A DNA stretch of 28,420 nucleotides from an uncultured Clostridium sp. GTDB taxonomy: Bacteria > Bacillota > Clostridia > TANB77 > CAG-508. Positions 16,626-26,631 of the stretch are shown here, one piece after another. The notes under the pieces are model-generated. The model was not told the origin of the DNA. It worked only from the letters and a program-made list of their open reading frames with translations, and ran no database searches. Where the stretch lies: NCBI GenBank assembly GCA_900554815.1, contig USIO01000020.1, positions 1 to 28,420 on the forward strand, read 5' to 3'. The translations under genes and the position numbers were made by a program. Position 1 is the first letter of the stretch, and the number at the start of each line of letters is the position of its first letter.

Positions 16626-17827
16626 TTATAGTTTAAGGCTACGTTGTCCATCTATTAGTGTATCTGGTTTAGTTTTATATGCAGTTTTATTTTTGCTAAA
16701 AAGTGCATACACTCCTGCAGTAATTGGAATTGTATAAATAACACCCATACTTCCAGAAATAGCAGAAATTAGGTCTGATGCTATTGTCTCTTTATTAATA
16801 ATATCTACAATAGACATATCACATGCCATAAATAATAAAATTAAGTTTAAAGCTCCTCCTACATATGCAAGAATAAGGGTATTTGTCATTGTTCCAATAA
16901 CATCTCCGTCCAATATTCATTCCACTTTTAAGTAATTCTTTTCCTGTCATATTAGGATTCTTTTGTTTTAATTCATCTAAAGAAGATGCTATACTCATTC
17001 CAACATCCATACATGCACCTAAAGAAGCAACAACAATTCCTGCAAACAATAATTCCCTAAAATTAAATATAATATTTTCAGAATTCATGCTAAGCATTAT
17101 TGCCTCTTCTTGTCCTCCTGATAATTTTGCTACCATTCCGAAATATAAAAGCAATTAGTCCAGATAGCATTACACCTCCTGTTGTTCCAAGTATTGCTGT
17201 AAATGATTTTTTATTAAATCCCGAAATAATTATAAAAGTAACGGCAATAATTAATGCAGATGTTACTATTGACATAATAATTGGACTATATCCTTTATAA
17301 ATACTAGTTACCATAATAAAATAAACAGCTAAAATAGTAAATATTAATCCTAATATTGCTTTTAATCCTTGTTTTTTTCCAATAACTAAAACAGAAATAA
17401 AAAATAGGCAAATCATCCATATAATATAGTCTTGTCTTACAACATCTTGTACTATTACTTCTTGCACTTCTCCATTTGAAACTGTTAATTGAGTAAATAC
17501 TTTGTTTCCTTTATCTAGTTCATAAGCCATAATTTTATTATCAATATCATATGATAAAATATATGTAGCATTAAATTGTTGGCCTTTATAGTCCCCTTCT
17601 ATAATTTCTACACTAACTTCTTGAACTTTATCAATAATATTTTCTACTTTTTCGTCATAAATTCGTTTCGTTTCTATTACTTTAGCTTTTGTTGTAATTG
17701 TTTGTATTTGTTCTTCTTGGACTACTGGTTGAATAACTTCATTAACTACCTCTTCTGTAGTAGCATAAGCATAGGAAGTGCTAAAGAACAAACTTAATAT
17801 AAGAAAAATATAGATTGCTTTTTTCAT
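16626..17827 (-). CDS. YibE/F family membrane protein (two CGG +1 shifts)
   Basis: A multi-pass membrane protein of the YibE/F family, whose function is unknown. The N-terminus has a signal-like helix (KAIYIFLILSLFFSTSYAYA) and an extracytoplasmic beta-rich domain up to about residue 130, then several membrane helices. Two in-frame CGG codons interrupt it. The first (17140-17138) lies in LIAFIF-(C)-GMVAKLSGGQEEA. The second (16908-16906) lies in SGMNIG-(C)-GDVIGTMTNTLILAYVGGAL, the best-conserved part of the family. The second site is in frame only after the first shift has occurred. The segments of 229, 77 and 93 aa add up to 399 aa, normal for YibE/F. It lies 19 bases downstream of the DUF3298-like gene. 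Confidence 0.9.
16905..16908 (-). other. CGGA +1 frameshift site 2, YibE/F
   Basis: In the frame entered after site 1: ATT GGA CGG AGA TGT. Reading GGA-(C)-GGA GAT GTT ATT GGA ACA gives GDVIGTMTNTLILAY, conserved in the family. It lies 231 bases (77 codons) after the first shift. Confidence 0.9.
17137..17140 (-). other. CGGA +1 frameshift site 1, YibE/F
   Basis: ATA TTT CGG AAT GGT in the zero frame; TTT-(C)-GGA ATG GTA GCA AAA continues the membrane helix. It is zero-frame codon 230. Confidence 0.88.
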
Positions 17828-17846
17828 TGTTTCCTCCAGAACTTAT

Positions 17847-18713
17847 TTATAAAATAATTAAATCTACTTCACCACTATATTTTGTGTTTCCATAGCAATA
17901 TACTAAATATAAATATCCATTTGAATCAATAAAATATGTATCTGTATTTTCTAATACATACATTGAATCTGATATATTTCTTTTGTAAACAGAATATCCT
18001 TCATTAGCTAATGCTTCATTTTCAATAATTATTTTATTAATTTCTTCGTATACTTTATTTTGTACTTCTTGTTTGTCTAAATTTTTTTTGTTTATTAGAG
18101 TTCCTAATGTTATATTTGTGTTTTTAATTACATCATAGTTATATGTTTTTATAATTACTCTTTGTGGATTGTCTCCTTCCTTTATAGTTGCTTTTATTAC
18201 TAAAGATAAAATTTCATTATTTAAGTATGCAACATAATCTAAGTTATATACTATTAGGTGGTCTTCAGATGCAACTACTTTGTTTGTATAGGCTCCAAAT
18301 AAATTGTCAATATCTTTTGTTATTTGTTGAGCCATATCTCCAGAAAGATTTAATGCTGGCAAGTGAATATTAATATCATATTTTCCTTGAGATTCTATAT
18401 CTAGGTTAGCTATTGTGTAGACAATATCTTTTGTTTGGTCAATTTTAGGGTAATTAATTGAATCTTGTCCAATTCTTCTAACTGAATTATTAAATTCATT
18501 ATTAAAGTCATTTTTTAATCGTTCAAATTCGGTAGTTGTATCAACTTGATTACTAAGTCCAAATTTTTTGTCATCATCTGGCGAATAAAAAAATTGAAAA
18601 TATATGGCTATAATTAAAATAATAATACATATACCACCAATTAATCCATATAGTTTCATTCTATTATTAGGTAAGCTTCTAAAAAAAGACATAATTTTAT
18701 TTAAAACTCTCAT
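17847..18713 (-). CDS. Membrane-anchored DUF3298/RsiV-like protein
   Basis: 288 aa with a short cytoplasmic N-terminus, one membrane helix at about residues 20-44 (LYGLIGGICIIILIIAIYFQFF) and an extracytoplasmic domain. The order NLDIESQGKYDINIHLPALNLSG ... YLNNEILSLVIKATI ... TLGTLINKKNLD ... YFIDSNGYLYLVYCYG resembles the DUF4163/DUF3298 fold of RsiV-type anti-sigma factors and PdaC-like proteins. No cytoplasmic anti-sigma domain is visible, so it is more likely a surface protein than a true anti-sigma factor. It probably heads a two-gene operon with YibE/F. The family call is moderately sure, the function unknown. Confidence 0.65.
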   Translation of the reverse strand: MRVLNKIMSFFRSLPNNRMKLYGLIGGICIIILIIAIYFQFFYSPDDDKKFGLSNQVDTTTEFERLKNDFNNEFNNSVRRIGQDSINYPKIDQTKDIVYTIANLDIESQGKYDINIHLPALNLSGDMAQQITKDIDNLFGAYTNKVVASEDHLIVYNLDYVAYLNNEILSLVIKATIKEGDNPQRVIIKTYNYDVIKNTNITLGTLINKKNLDKQEVQNKVYEEINKIIIENEALANEGYSVYKRNISDSMYVLENTDTYFIDSNGYLYLVYCYGNTKYSGEVDLIIL

Positions 18714-18877
18714 TTGATCTCCCTTTTTATTTAAATATTTTTTTTATTATAGCATTACTTATTTTTTTTTTCAAGGCAGATAATTGTAAAAATTAGTTGG
18801 TATGTGTTGCTTAATTTATTTTATATATAGATGACAAAATATTAATATATAATTTTTAACTTTTCTAAGCAGAAATC

Positions 18878-18906
18878 TTGACTATATGCGATTTTTAGGA
18901 TATCAT
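18878..18906 (+). promoter_or_regulatory. Promoter of clpE-pgsA
   Basis: -35 TTGACT (18878-18883), a 17-base spacer and -10 TATCAT (18901-18906). The leader to the clpE start is about 100 bases. I see no convincing CtsR operator (tandem GGTCAAA). Nothing else is supported in 18714-19009. Confidence 0.6.
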
Positions 18907-19009
18907 TTATATGTTATATATTCATTTAAATTGCTCTAGTTTTATAGTTAAGTAAACTATCAATAAAAATGTTAATTTTAATATATAATAAAAAGGAGTT
19001 TTTTAATTT

Positions 19010-21313
19010 ATGTTATGTTCATCTTGTAACAAAAATGTTGCAGTTATTTTTATTAATAAAGTGGAAAATGGAAAATCTTCTTTGGAAGGGCTTTGTTATA
19101 ATTGTGCTAAAGAAAAAGGTATTAATCCATTAGAAGTGCTAGCAAAACAGTCTAACCTTTCTGAAGAAAATTTAGAAGATATGTCAAAACAATTTGAAGA
19201 TATTTTTAACGATATTTCTGAAAATATAGATATGCAAGAAATTTCGGCTGAAAATCCAGACCAAGCTGGAAGTTTTCAACTTGGTACAATACTTTCTAGT
19301 ATGCTTGGTCCTAATAGTCAAAATCACTCAGAAAATTCTAAGTCAAATGAAAACTCAGACAATAAGAAAAAAGTAAAAACAGAAAAAGTTCCTAAAGCAA
19401 AAAAAAGAAACTTTTTAGATACTTATGGTACTAATTTAACAGAAAAAGCAAGGGCAAGCAAATTAGATGCAGTTATTGGTAGAGACAAAGAAATTCAAAG
19501 AATTATTCAAATTTTAAATAGGCGTTCTAAAAATAATCCTTGTTTAATTGGAGAACCTGGTGTTGGTAAAACAGCTATTGCTCAAGGTTTATCAATTAAA
19601 ATAGCAAATCAGAAAGTTCCTCCTAAACTATTAAATAAAGAAGTTTACCTTTTAGATATGACTTCTATTATTGCTGGTACACAATTCAGGGGACAATTTG
19701 AGTCAAGAATGAAAGGAATTATTGATGAATGTAAAACTTATGGTAATATTATTCTTGTAATTGATGAAATTCACAATATTATTGGTGCTGGTGATGCAGA
19801 AAACTCTATGAATGCTGCTAATATTTTAAAACCTTCTTTATCTAATGGAGATATTCAGTTAATTGGTACAACTACTTTAAAAGAATATAGAAAATATATT
19901 GAAAAAGATTCTGCATTAGAAAGAAGATTTCAGCCTGTATTGGTAGAAGAACCATCTATAGAAGATTCTATAGAAATATTAAAAGGAATAAAAAAATATT
20001 ATGAGGATTTTCATAAAGTAAAAATTTCTAATGATGTTATTGCAAAAACTGTTATAATGTCTGAAAAATATATTCATGACAGGTTTTTACCAGATAAAGC
20101 AATAGATATTTTAGATGAGGCATGTTCAAGAATAAATTTAAATAATAAAGAACTATATAAGTTGGAATTATTAAAAAATGAACTTGCTAAAGTTCAAGAA
20201 GAAAAAAATGAAGCTGTTTCAACCGATTCAATTGAGGATTATCAAAAAGCAGCTGATTTAAAAACAAAAGAATGTAATTTACTAGAACAAATTGATAAGT
20301 TAAATCAAAAAATGACAATTAAAAGCTTAACTGTTCAAGATATTGCAGAAGTAATTGAACATGCAACAAAAATTCCTGTTAAAAAAATTACAGAAGCGGA
20401 AACTCAAAAGCTATTAAATTTAGAAAGCAATTTGCATAAACATATTATTGGTCAGAATGCCGCAGTTGAAGCAGTATCACGAGCAATTAGAAGAAACAGA
20501 GCTGGACTTCAAAGTACTAAACGTCCACCTTCTTTCATATTTGTTGGCCCTACAGGAGTTGGTAAAACTGAACTTGCTAAGTCTTTAGCTTACGAAATGT
20601 TTGGAAATGAGGACTCTATTATTAGAATTGATATGTCTGAATATATGGAAAGTCATTCTACATCTAAATTAATTGGCTCTCCACCAGGTTATGTTGGGTA
20701 TGATGATGCAGGTCAATTAACAGAAAAAGTTAAAAGAAAACCTTATTCTATTATACTTTTAGATGAAATTGAAAAAGCACATCCAGACGTTTTTAATATT
20801 TTACTACAAATTCTAGATGATGGTAAATTAACAGATAGCCAAGGAAATACTGTAAGTTTTCAAAATACTATTATTATTATGACATCTAATGCTGGTTCTA
20901 ATTTAAATAATAATTCAATTGGATTTGGCAAACAAACAATAGATACCTCTAAAATTCAAAATAGTTTAAAAGAAATATTTAGGCCTGAATTTCTAAATAG
21001 AGTAGATGAAATTATTGTTTTTGAGTCACTAAGTAAAAAAGAGCTTTTACAAATTATTGATTTAATGCTTAATTTAACAATTAATAGTTTAAAAGATAAG
21101 GATATTGGATTTTCAATATCTGAAAATGCTAAAAAGTTTATTTTAGAAAAAGGAACTGATTTAAAATACGGAGCAAGACCTCTTCGCCGTACAATTCAAA
21201 GATATATTGAAGATGAAATATCAGACATGATTTTAAGAGGTAATGTTAGTTCTGGTCAAACAGTTTATGTAGATATAAATTTAGAAAATAAACTAACATT
21301 TAATGTTAAATAA
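19010..21313 (+). CDS. clpE: ClpE-type ATP-dependent Clp protease ATPase subunit
   Basis: A 767-aa HSP100 unfoldase that would feed substrates to ClpP. The N-terminus is a small zinc finger with C3-C6 and C29-C32 (CSSC, CYNC), which marks ClpE; there is no ClpN repeat domain. The first AAA+ module has Walker A GEPGVGKT at residues 181-188 and Walker B VIDEIHN. A short coiled middle region follows (LKNELAKVQEEKNEA ... LLEQIDKLNQK). The second module has GPTGVGKT at 513-520, LLDEIEKAHPDVFN and the sensor TSNAGSN. The C-terminal D2-small domain contains LKYGARPLRRTIQR. A CtsR box is not obvious upstream. pgsA follows after 22 bases. CGG appears only out of phase (TCG GCT, GCG GAA, TAC GGA). Confidence 0.93.
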   Translation: MLCSSCNKNVAVIFINKVENGKSSLEGLCYNCAKEKGINPLEVLAKQSNLSEENLEDMSKQFEDIFNDISENIDMQEISAENPDQAGSFQLGTILSSMLGPNSQNHSENSKSNENSDNKKKVKTEKVPKAKKRNFLDTYGTNLTEKARASKLDAVIGRDKEIQRIIQILNRRSKNNPCLIGEPGVGKTAIAQGLSIKIANQKVPPKLLNKEVYLLDMTSIIAGTQFRGQFESRMKGIIDECKTYGNIILVIDEIHNIIGAGDAENSMNAANILKPSLSNGDIQLIGTTTLKEYRKYIEKDSALERRFQPVLVEEPSIEDSIEILKGIKKYYEDFHKVKISNDVIAKTVIMSEKYIHDRFLPDKAIDILDEACSRINLNNKELYKLELLKNELAKVQEEKNEAVSTDSIEDYQKAADLKTKECNLLEQIDKLNQKMTIKSLTVQDIAEVIEHATKIPVKKITEAETQKLLNLESNLHKHIIGQNAAVEAVSRAIRRNRAGLQSTKRPPSFIFVGPTGVGKTELAKSLAYEMFGNEDSIIRIDMSEYMESHSTSKLIGSPPGYVGYDDAGQLTEKVKRKPYSIILLDEIEKAHPDVFNILLQILDDGKLTDSQGNTVSFQNTIIIMTSNAGSNLNNNSIGFGKQTIDTSKIQNSLKEIFRPEFLNRVDEIIVFESLSKKELLQIIDLMLNLTINSLKDKDIGFSISENAKKFILEKGTDLKYGARPLRRTIQRYIEDEISDMILRGNVSSGQTVYVDINLENKLTFNVK

Positions 21314-21335
21314 ATACTAATATGCGGAGGTTTAT

Positions 21336-21875
21336 ATGGCAAAATATGTTCCCAATATTCTTACAATTATTCGATTTTTTATTATTCCTTTTATAATTGT
21401 TTTCGCTTTGCAAAACAATTATATTATAGCTATAATATTTTTAGTAATATCTGGAATAACAGATGTAGCAGATGGTTTTATTGCAAGAAAGTTTAATTAT
21501 ATTACAGATTTTGGAAAGTTAATGGATCCTTTAGCAGATAAATGTACTCAAATAGCAACTTTATTGGTACTAGTTATTCAAGAAATTATTCCTGTTTGGA
21601 TTTTAGTAGTTGTTGTTATTAAAGAAGTTATTTTAGTTGCTGGTGCTTCATTCTTATATGGAAAAGACTTAGTAGTTTCTAGCAAATGGTATGGAAAAAT
21701 TTCTACTGTGCTTTTTTATGTAGCAATATTCTGTTCTATGCTTATAAAGCAATTCCAATTACCATATACTTTTGATAATTATATTTATTATATAGCTATT
21801 GGATTAACTGTTTTTTCTTTAGTAATGTATTGGAAAGCATTTTATGTAAAAGATTTTTTAAAAAAAGAAAAATAG
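21336..21875 (+). CDS. pgsA: CDP-diacylglycerol-glycerol-3-phosphate 3-phosphatidyltransferase
   Basis: A 179-aa integral membrane enzyme that joins CDP-diacylglycerol and glycerol 3-phosphate to phosphatidylglycerol phosphate, the committed step to phosphatidylglycerol and cardiolipin. The CDP-alcohol phosphotransferase motif is complete: D43, D46, G47, A50, R51, G60, D64 and D68. Five or six hydrophobic helices surround it, and the N-terminal PNILTIIRF start is typical of PgsA. GGAGG precedes the ATG. It is cotranscribed with clpE and ends in a terminator. Confidence 0.95.
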   Translation: MAKYVPNILTIIRFFIIPFIIVFALQNNYIIAIIFLVISGITDVADGFIARKFNYITDFGKLMDPLADKCTQIATLLVLVIQEIIPVWILVVVVIKEVILVAGASFLYGKDLVVSSKWYGKISTVLFYVAIFCSMLIKQFQLPYTFDNYIYYIAIGLTVFSLVMYWKAFYVKDFLKKEK

Positions 21876-21900
21876 AGGTCTTCTCTATTTTTCTTTTTTA
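21867..21900 (+). terminator. Terminator of clpE-pgsA
   Basis: An 11-bp stem GAAAAATAGAG/CTCTATTTTTC (21867-21877, 21883-21893) is followed by a T-run. The stem overlaps the pgsA stop codon. Confidence 0.85.
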
Positions 21901-21913
21901 GTTTTAAATTTAA

Positions 21914-22508
21914 TTATTCAAAATCTTCTAAAAATTTATTTAAATTTTCTTTTCCAGTTACCGTTATTCCTTTTTCTAGGTTAATTAAATCTGTTCCGTG
22001 TTAAGTATTGTGTAAGAATTCCTGTTTTTTCATAAATGCTTTTGTTATTGTTTTCGTCTATCTTATATACTACAATTCTTCCATCTTCTGCTTGCAAAAA
22101 GTAATGTTGTCCGCACATTCCTTTTTCTTCTTTTTTTATTACTATTTCGTTTGAGGAAAAACCTTTTATTTCCCAGTCTTTATATTTTTCTTTTAATTCA
22201 TTTTGAGTTAAGTTTACCAAATCCTCTGGCACATCTAAGTATGAAGTTGTAGTGTGGTTACATTCTGGGTAGTATTTTTCCATAATAATAATTGCATTAG
22301 GAGAAATTTTATCCTGTGTTGCATTTGTTTCTAATAAGTCTTTTGTCTCTTCCACGCACTCATCTGTAACTTTTGTTTCTCCCATTTGTGTAGCATACTC
22401 TATTTGGCTTCCTTTTACATTTTCTAAATTAGAAATATAAATGCCAATAGCAATTCCTACAATAGAAATTAGAATGAATATAATAATAAAAAATATAGTT
22501 TTTTTCAT
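21914..22508 (-). CDS. Membrane-anchored BofC C-terminal-domain-like protein (CGG +1 shift)
   Basis: A 197-aa protein with an N-terminal membrane helix (residues 4-26, IFFIIIFILISIVGIAIGIYI) and an extracytoplasmic region. The second half resembles the BofC C-terminal domain found in many clostridial proteins: LTQNELKEKYKDWEIKGF, CGQHYFLQAEDGRIVVYKID and YEKTGILTQYL. An in-frame CGG is codon 171. Straight reading adds only RNRFN. Skipping the C gives GTDLINLEKGITVTGKENL and NKFLEDFE, which matches the usual ending of these domains (a helix leading to L..G I.V and a final LEDF). BofC in Bacillus restrains the SpoIVB protease during sporulation; that role here is uncertain. Confidence 0.8.
21995..21998 (-). 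other. CGGA +1 frameshift site, BofC-like protein
   Basis: TTA ACA CGG AAC AGA TTT AAT TAA in the zero frame; ACA-(C)-GGA ACA GAT TTA ATT AAC opens the final 27 codons. Confidence 0.85.
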
Positions 22509-22567
22509 AGACGTTTCTCCTTTTATTTCTTTACTAATAGCATTTACAATTTATAGTAAAATATGTA

Positions 22568-25010
22568 TTAATTAAGCTTTTTTGTGATTGATATTTTATC
22601 TTTTTTATTTATGCTAAAAATAATTTCCCCCATTTTATCTGTTCTATAGACTTGTGCTTTAATATTTTTTAGTCTTTCTAATACTTCTATATTAGGATGT
22701 CCAAAAGTATTGTTTTCTCCAACACCAATTACTGCAATCTGTGGTTGTACTAAATTTAAAAACTCTTGCGTTGAAGAAGTTTTAGAACCGTGATGTGCTA
22801 CTTTTAAAATATTACTTTTTAATTTTTTTGTATTTTTATATAATTCCACAATTTTTGCTTCTGTTTGTTTTTCAATATCTCCGGTAAATAACATGCTAAA
22901 ATCTTTATATGCAAATTTACATACTATAGATCCATTATTTAAATCAGTGCTGTTTTTGTTAACATATAATATTTCCATTATATTGTCATTATCTATTTTA
23001 ACTATATCTCCTGTTTTGCATGCAGTTATGCTAATTTGTTTTTTATTTGCTATTTCTATAATATTTTTATACTCTAGTGATATATATGCCTGTTTTGCTA
23101 TTACAAGATTATAAATAGGAATATTCTGCATTACTTCTATTAATCCATTGCAATGGTCTATATCAAAATGAGAAATAAATACATAATCCAATTTTTTTAT
23201 ATTTCTATCTAATAAATATGGAAGTAAAGTATTTTTTCCAACATCATAATCATTACTTCCTCCACTATCAATCAAAATATTTTTGTAAGTATTAGTAGTT
23301 ATAAAGCAGCAGTCTCCCTGTCCCACATCTACAAAATGTATTTTTAAATCCTTTGGTATAATAGGCAGAACAGCATTTATAAGTATAAATATACTTATAA
23401 ATATTATTATCCATTTTGGATTAGATATAAAAAACTTTAAATTTTTTTCTATATTTTTTATTTTTTTTATAAATTTTGTTTCTGTATATCTAAGCTCTTT
23501 TTTTCTTTTTAAAATAAATATAATATTTAGGAATATAATTGCTACTAAGTAAATTATAATTTCTAAAATACTAGGAGTTACTACTGTAATATTAGAAAAT
23601 GGAATTCCGAGAAGAAAGTTTAGAGATAAAAATTAATAATTGTAATAAAAAGTGTAAAATATATGCTATAATTTTTGAAAAAGGAAAGCAAATATACGAA
23701 AAAATTAAAGTACAAATTCCTAGTATAGTAATAATACCTAAAATTGGAGCTACTAACACATTACCAATAAAAAACAATATATTAATTTGGTTAAAATAAA
23801 ATACGGTTATTGGCAAAATTAAAATCTGTGCTGCTATGCATACACTTAAAGCATCTTTAATTATATTTAAAAATTTATTATCTGGTATAAATTTGTCCAA
23901 TAAATATCTAATATTTTTAAAAAATACAATAATTCCAATTGTTCCACCATAAGATAGTGCCATTCCAATATCTTGTATATAAAATGGATTTATAAATAAC
24001 AAAAATAAAATAGAAAAGCAAATACTATTTATAATATCAATTTTTCTATAAAATATTTTAGAAATTAAAAATAGGTTGGCCATAAAAACTGCTCTAATAA
24101 CAGAAGGAGAAAGCCCTACCAAAAATAAGAAAAAAATTATAATAATAATTGTAATAAGTTCTTTATATTTTTTATGTAAGTTAATTTTGTTTAAAATATA
24201 TGTAGCTCCAATAATAATGTAATTAATATTTCCGCCAGAAACACATAGAATATGTGTTAAACTACTTTTTCTAAAATATTCTATATATTCTTCTTGCAAA
24301 GAATCTTTATATCCAATAAGAATTCCTAAAAGTAAATTTGCTGAGTCTTGTGGTAATATTTTTTTTATTTGTTCTATAATTGACTCTTTTATTTCAAAAA
24401 TAATGCTGTTTTCTTTTTTTAATAATTTTATATTGTTATAGTTTGTTTTTACAGTGCCATAAATACCATCTTTTTTTAAATATTCTCTATAATTAAATCC
24501 TCCATAATTTCTTGCCGTATCTGCAATTTTATAGTCTCCTTTAAAATAAATGTAGTCACCATATCGGTATTTAAAATTATTATCTGATTTTGTAATATAT
24601 AGCAACAGTTTTGTTCCATTGTATTGTTTCTTCCCTTCTATACTAATTACTTTAATTGTATAAAAGTCTGTATATTTCTTTTCTTCCATTTTAGAAATAA
24701 TTTGAGCTACAAAGTAACTTTGTGGTTCTATAGTTTCGTACAAATTAGTATATTTTTGATTTAAAAAATGTGTATACATATATCCAAATAGCATGCTTAC
24801 TGCTACAATTATTATAGAAGAAAGTTTTATATATATTTTTATATATCTTTTTAAGTTTTTAAAAATTTTATAAATTACTTTTAATTTTATTATAATAAAT
24901 AAAATTAAAACCAATAAAATAAAAAGAGCTATATGACTATTTTTTCCATATAGCTCTATTAAAATTCCTAAAATATAACCTATGGTAACAAATAGAAGTG
25001 GTCTTTTCAA
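22568..25010 (-). CDS. comEC: ComEC/Rec2 DNA uptake channel protein (CGG +1 shift)
   Basis: ComEC moves single-stranded DNA across the membrane during natural transformation. The start is TTG 25010 after AGAGGT. The N-terminal part holds two helices, a DUF4131-type OB-like domain (YFVAQIISKMEEKKYTDFY ... YRYGDYIYFKGDY) and the polytopic Competence domain (SLTHILCVSGGNINYIIIG ... LVGLSPSVIRAVFMA). An in-frame CGG is codon 468. Skipping the C turns SKLSSRNSIF-stop into SKLSSGIPFSNITVVTPS. The frame then continues through two helices to the C-terminal metallo-beta-lactamase-like domain (HFVDVGQGDCCFI, SHFDIDHCNGL, VAHHGS, FTGDIE). The total is 813 aa. Without the shift the channel and the beta-lactamase-like domain would be separate. 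Confidence 0.94.
23606..23609 (-). other. comEC: CGGA +1 frameshift site, ComEC
   Basis: TCT TCT CGG AAT TCC ATT TTC TAA in the zero frame; TCT-(C)-GGA ATT CCA TTT TCT AAT ATT joins the permease and beta-lactamase-like parts in one frame. Confidence 0.9.
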
Positions 25011-25041
25011 ATTTTACCTCTCTTTTTGCCCCCATATTTTT

Positions 25042-26508
25042 TTAAAATAATCTTCTTGCACTAACATATCTTTCATAATAATATCCGCTTGCAAATGTAT
25101 CTGTTACTACTCCTCTTGACGAGTTTGCCGCATGTATAAATTGATTATTTCCAATATAAATGCCACAATGACCAATGCTTATATTATCCCAATCTCTAAA
25201 TATTATTAAGTCTCCTAATTGTAAATTAGTTTTTTCAACATAAGAACCATTATTAGCCTGCGCTACTGCCGAATGAGATAAATATATTCCAAAGTTTTTA
25301 TAAACATATTGTGTAAATCCAGAACAGTCAAATGTAGTAGGCCCAGCTCCACCGTAAACATATCTATACCCTAAAAATCGTTTTGCATATTCTACAACAG
25401 CTTCTCCTGTTGGTGTAGTAGAATTGTTTGCATTAGCACTATTATTATTATTTGTTTCAGTATTTGTAACTGGAACAATTACTTCATCTATTGTATTTAC
25501 TACTAAATCGTTTCTAATATATGCATTTGCATCTAAAAATTTAATTTTATACCATTGTCCTTCTTCAGCAATTACATCTAATTTTTCTTTTCTATTTGCT
25601 GTTCCAACAATATTACTACTAGTAGTTGCAGAGCTTCTTAAGTTTGCTTTTTCTACATTAACATATACAGATTTAATAATAGTTTCTTGTGGTTGAATTG
25701 TTTCTTGGATAGGTGTTTCTTCTTGTCTCGGTTCTTCTATACTTCTACTTGTTGTTTCTACTTGGTCTGAAAGCAACGGTTTTGAAATATAACCAATATT
25801 ATCATTTAATTTAATTTTATACCATTCCCCTACATCTTCTAATATTTCTACACTATTATTTTTAGCAAGTGTTGCTAAAATTTCTGAAGATGTTGTTGGC
25901 TCTGTTCTAACATTTGCAGAGCTAACATTTATATACATTATTTTTATAACTTCTTCTGGTTCTTTATTATTTTGATTATTATTTTCATCCACATTATCCG
26001 ATAAAAATATATTAGGTAACCACGCACTCTTACCGTTGAACTCTATACAAGTCCAATCATTTTTTACCTGTATAATTTTTACAGTTGTTCCAGAAGTAAT
26101 TTCTCCAATTTTACTAGCAGCAATACTAGGTATAGCTCTTAAACTTGTATTTTTGTTTACTATTTTTTGTTGATTGACCTCTGCTGGTTCTTGTACCGCT
26201 GGTGTTTCTACATTTGGTGCAGTTGGTGTTTCTTCTGTTGTTAGTGGCTCATTAGGCAAATTTAATAAGTCTTTTCTAATAAATCCTATGTAATCTTTAT
26301 ATTTTACCTTATACCATTGTTCCTGTTCTTCAATAAGAGTAACCTCTTCATTACTATATATTATAGTAATAACATCTGAGGTAGTTGTTGCTTCTCTTCT
26401 AAGTCTTACTGCATCTGTATTAACATTAGCTGTTGTAGCATAAGAAGAAACATAAAACAATATCCATATCATTAGTGCAATAAAAAATACTTTTTTTATT
26501 ACATTCAT
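25042..26508 (-). CDS. Secreted SH3-domain NlpC/P60 cell-wall hydrolase
   Basis: A 488-aa secreted peptidoglycan endopeptidase. The signal peptide covers residues 1-25 (VFFIALMIWILFYVSSYA). Four bacterial SH3 repeats follow, each with an LR/VR start and a WYKVK- or WYKIK-like core (repeat two has WTCIEF), separated by Thr/Glu/Pro/Asn-rich linkers. The C-terminal NlpC/P60 domain has the catalytic cysteine C395 in FDCSGFTQYVY and histidine H447 in IGHCGIYIG. These enzymes cut the D-Glu to diamino-acid bond in stem peptides. It lies 31 bases upstream of comEC. The frame is intact and has at least seven CGG triplets, all out of phase, which makes it a good internal control for the CGG pattern. 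Confidence 0.95.
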   Translation of the reverse strand: MNVIKKVFFIALMIWILFYVSSYATTANVNTDAVRLRREATTTSDVITIIYSNEEVTLIEEQEQWYKVKYKDYIGFIRKDLLNLPNEPLTTEETPTAPNVETPAVQEPAEVNQQKIVNKNTSLRAIPSIAASKIGEITSGTTVKIIQVKNDWTCIEFNGKSAWLPNIFLSDNVDENNNQNNKEPEEVIKIMYINVSSANVRTEPTTSSEILATLAKNNSVEILEDVGEWYKIKLNDNIGYISKPLLSDQVETTSRSIEEPRQEETPIQETIQPQETIIKSVYVNVEKANLRSSATTSSNIVGTANRKEKLDVIAEEGQWYKIKFLDANAYIRNDLVVNTIDEVIVPVTNTETNNNNSANANNSTTPTGEAVVEYAKRFLGYRYVYGGAGPTTFDCSGFTQYVYKNFGIYLSHSAVAQANNGSYVEKTNLQLGDLIIFRDWDNISIGHCGIYIGNNQFIHAANSSRGVVTDTFASGYYYERYVSARRLF

Positions 26509-26631
26509 TTTTACTATTATCCTTTCCCAACTTTAGATACAATAAAATGTTAATATTAAAATATAATTATTATGTAGTTTTTTTATAAAATTTTAGTTAC
26601 GGAAATAGTATATAGTAAAATAAAAAATTTG

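Noticed and set aside
18714..19009. CtsR operator upstream of clpE
   Set aside because: I looked for the tandem GGTCAAA motif on both strands and found no convincing copy.
1362..25010. The same genes as pseudogenes in a decaying genome
   Set aside because: Each gene has only its CGG lesion or lesions and is otherwise complete, with catalytic residues, start, ribosome binding site and normal length. No nonsense changes or other indels accompany them.
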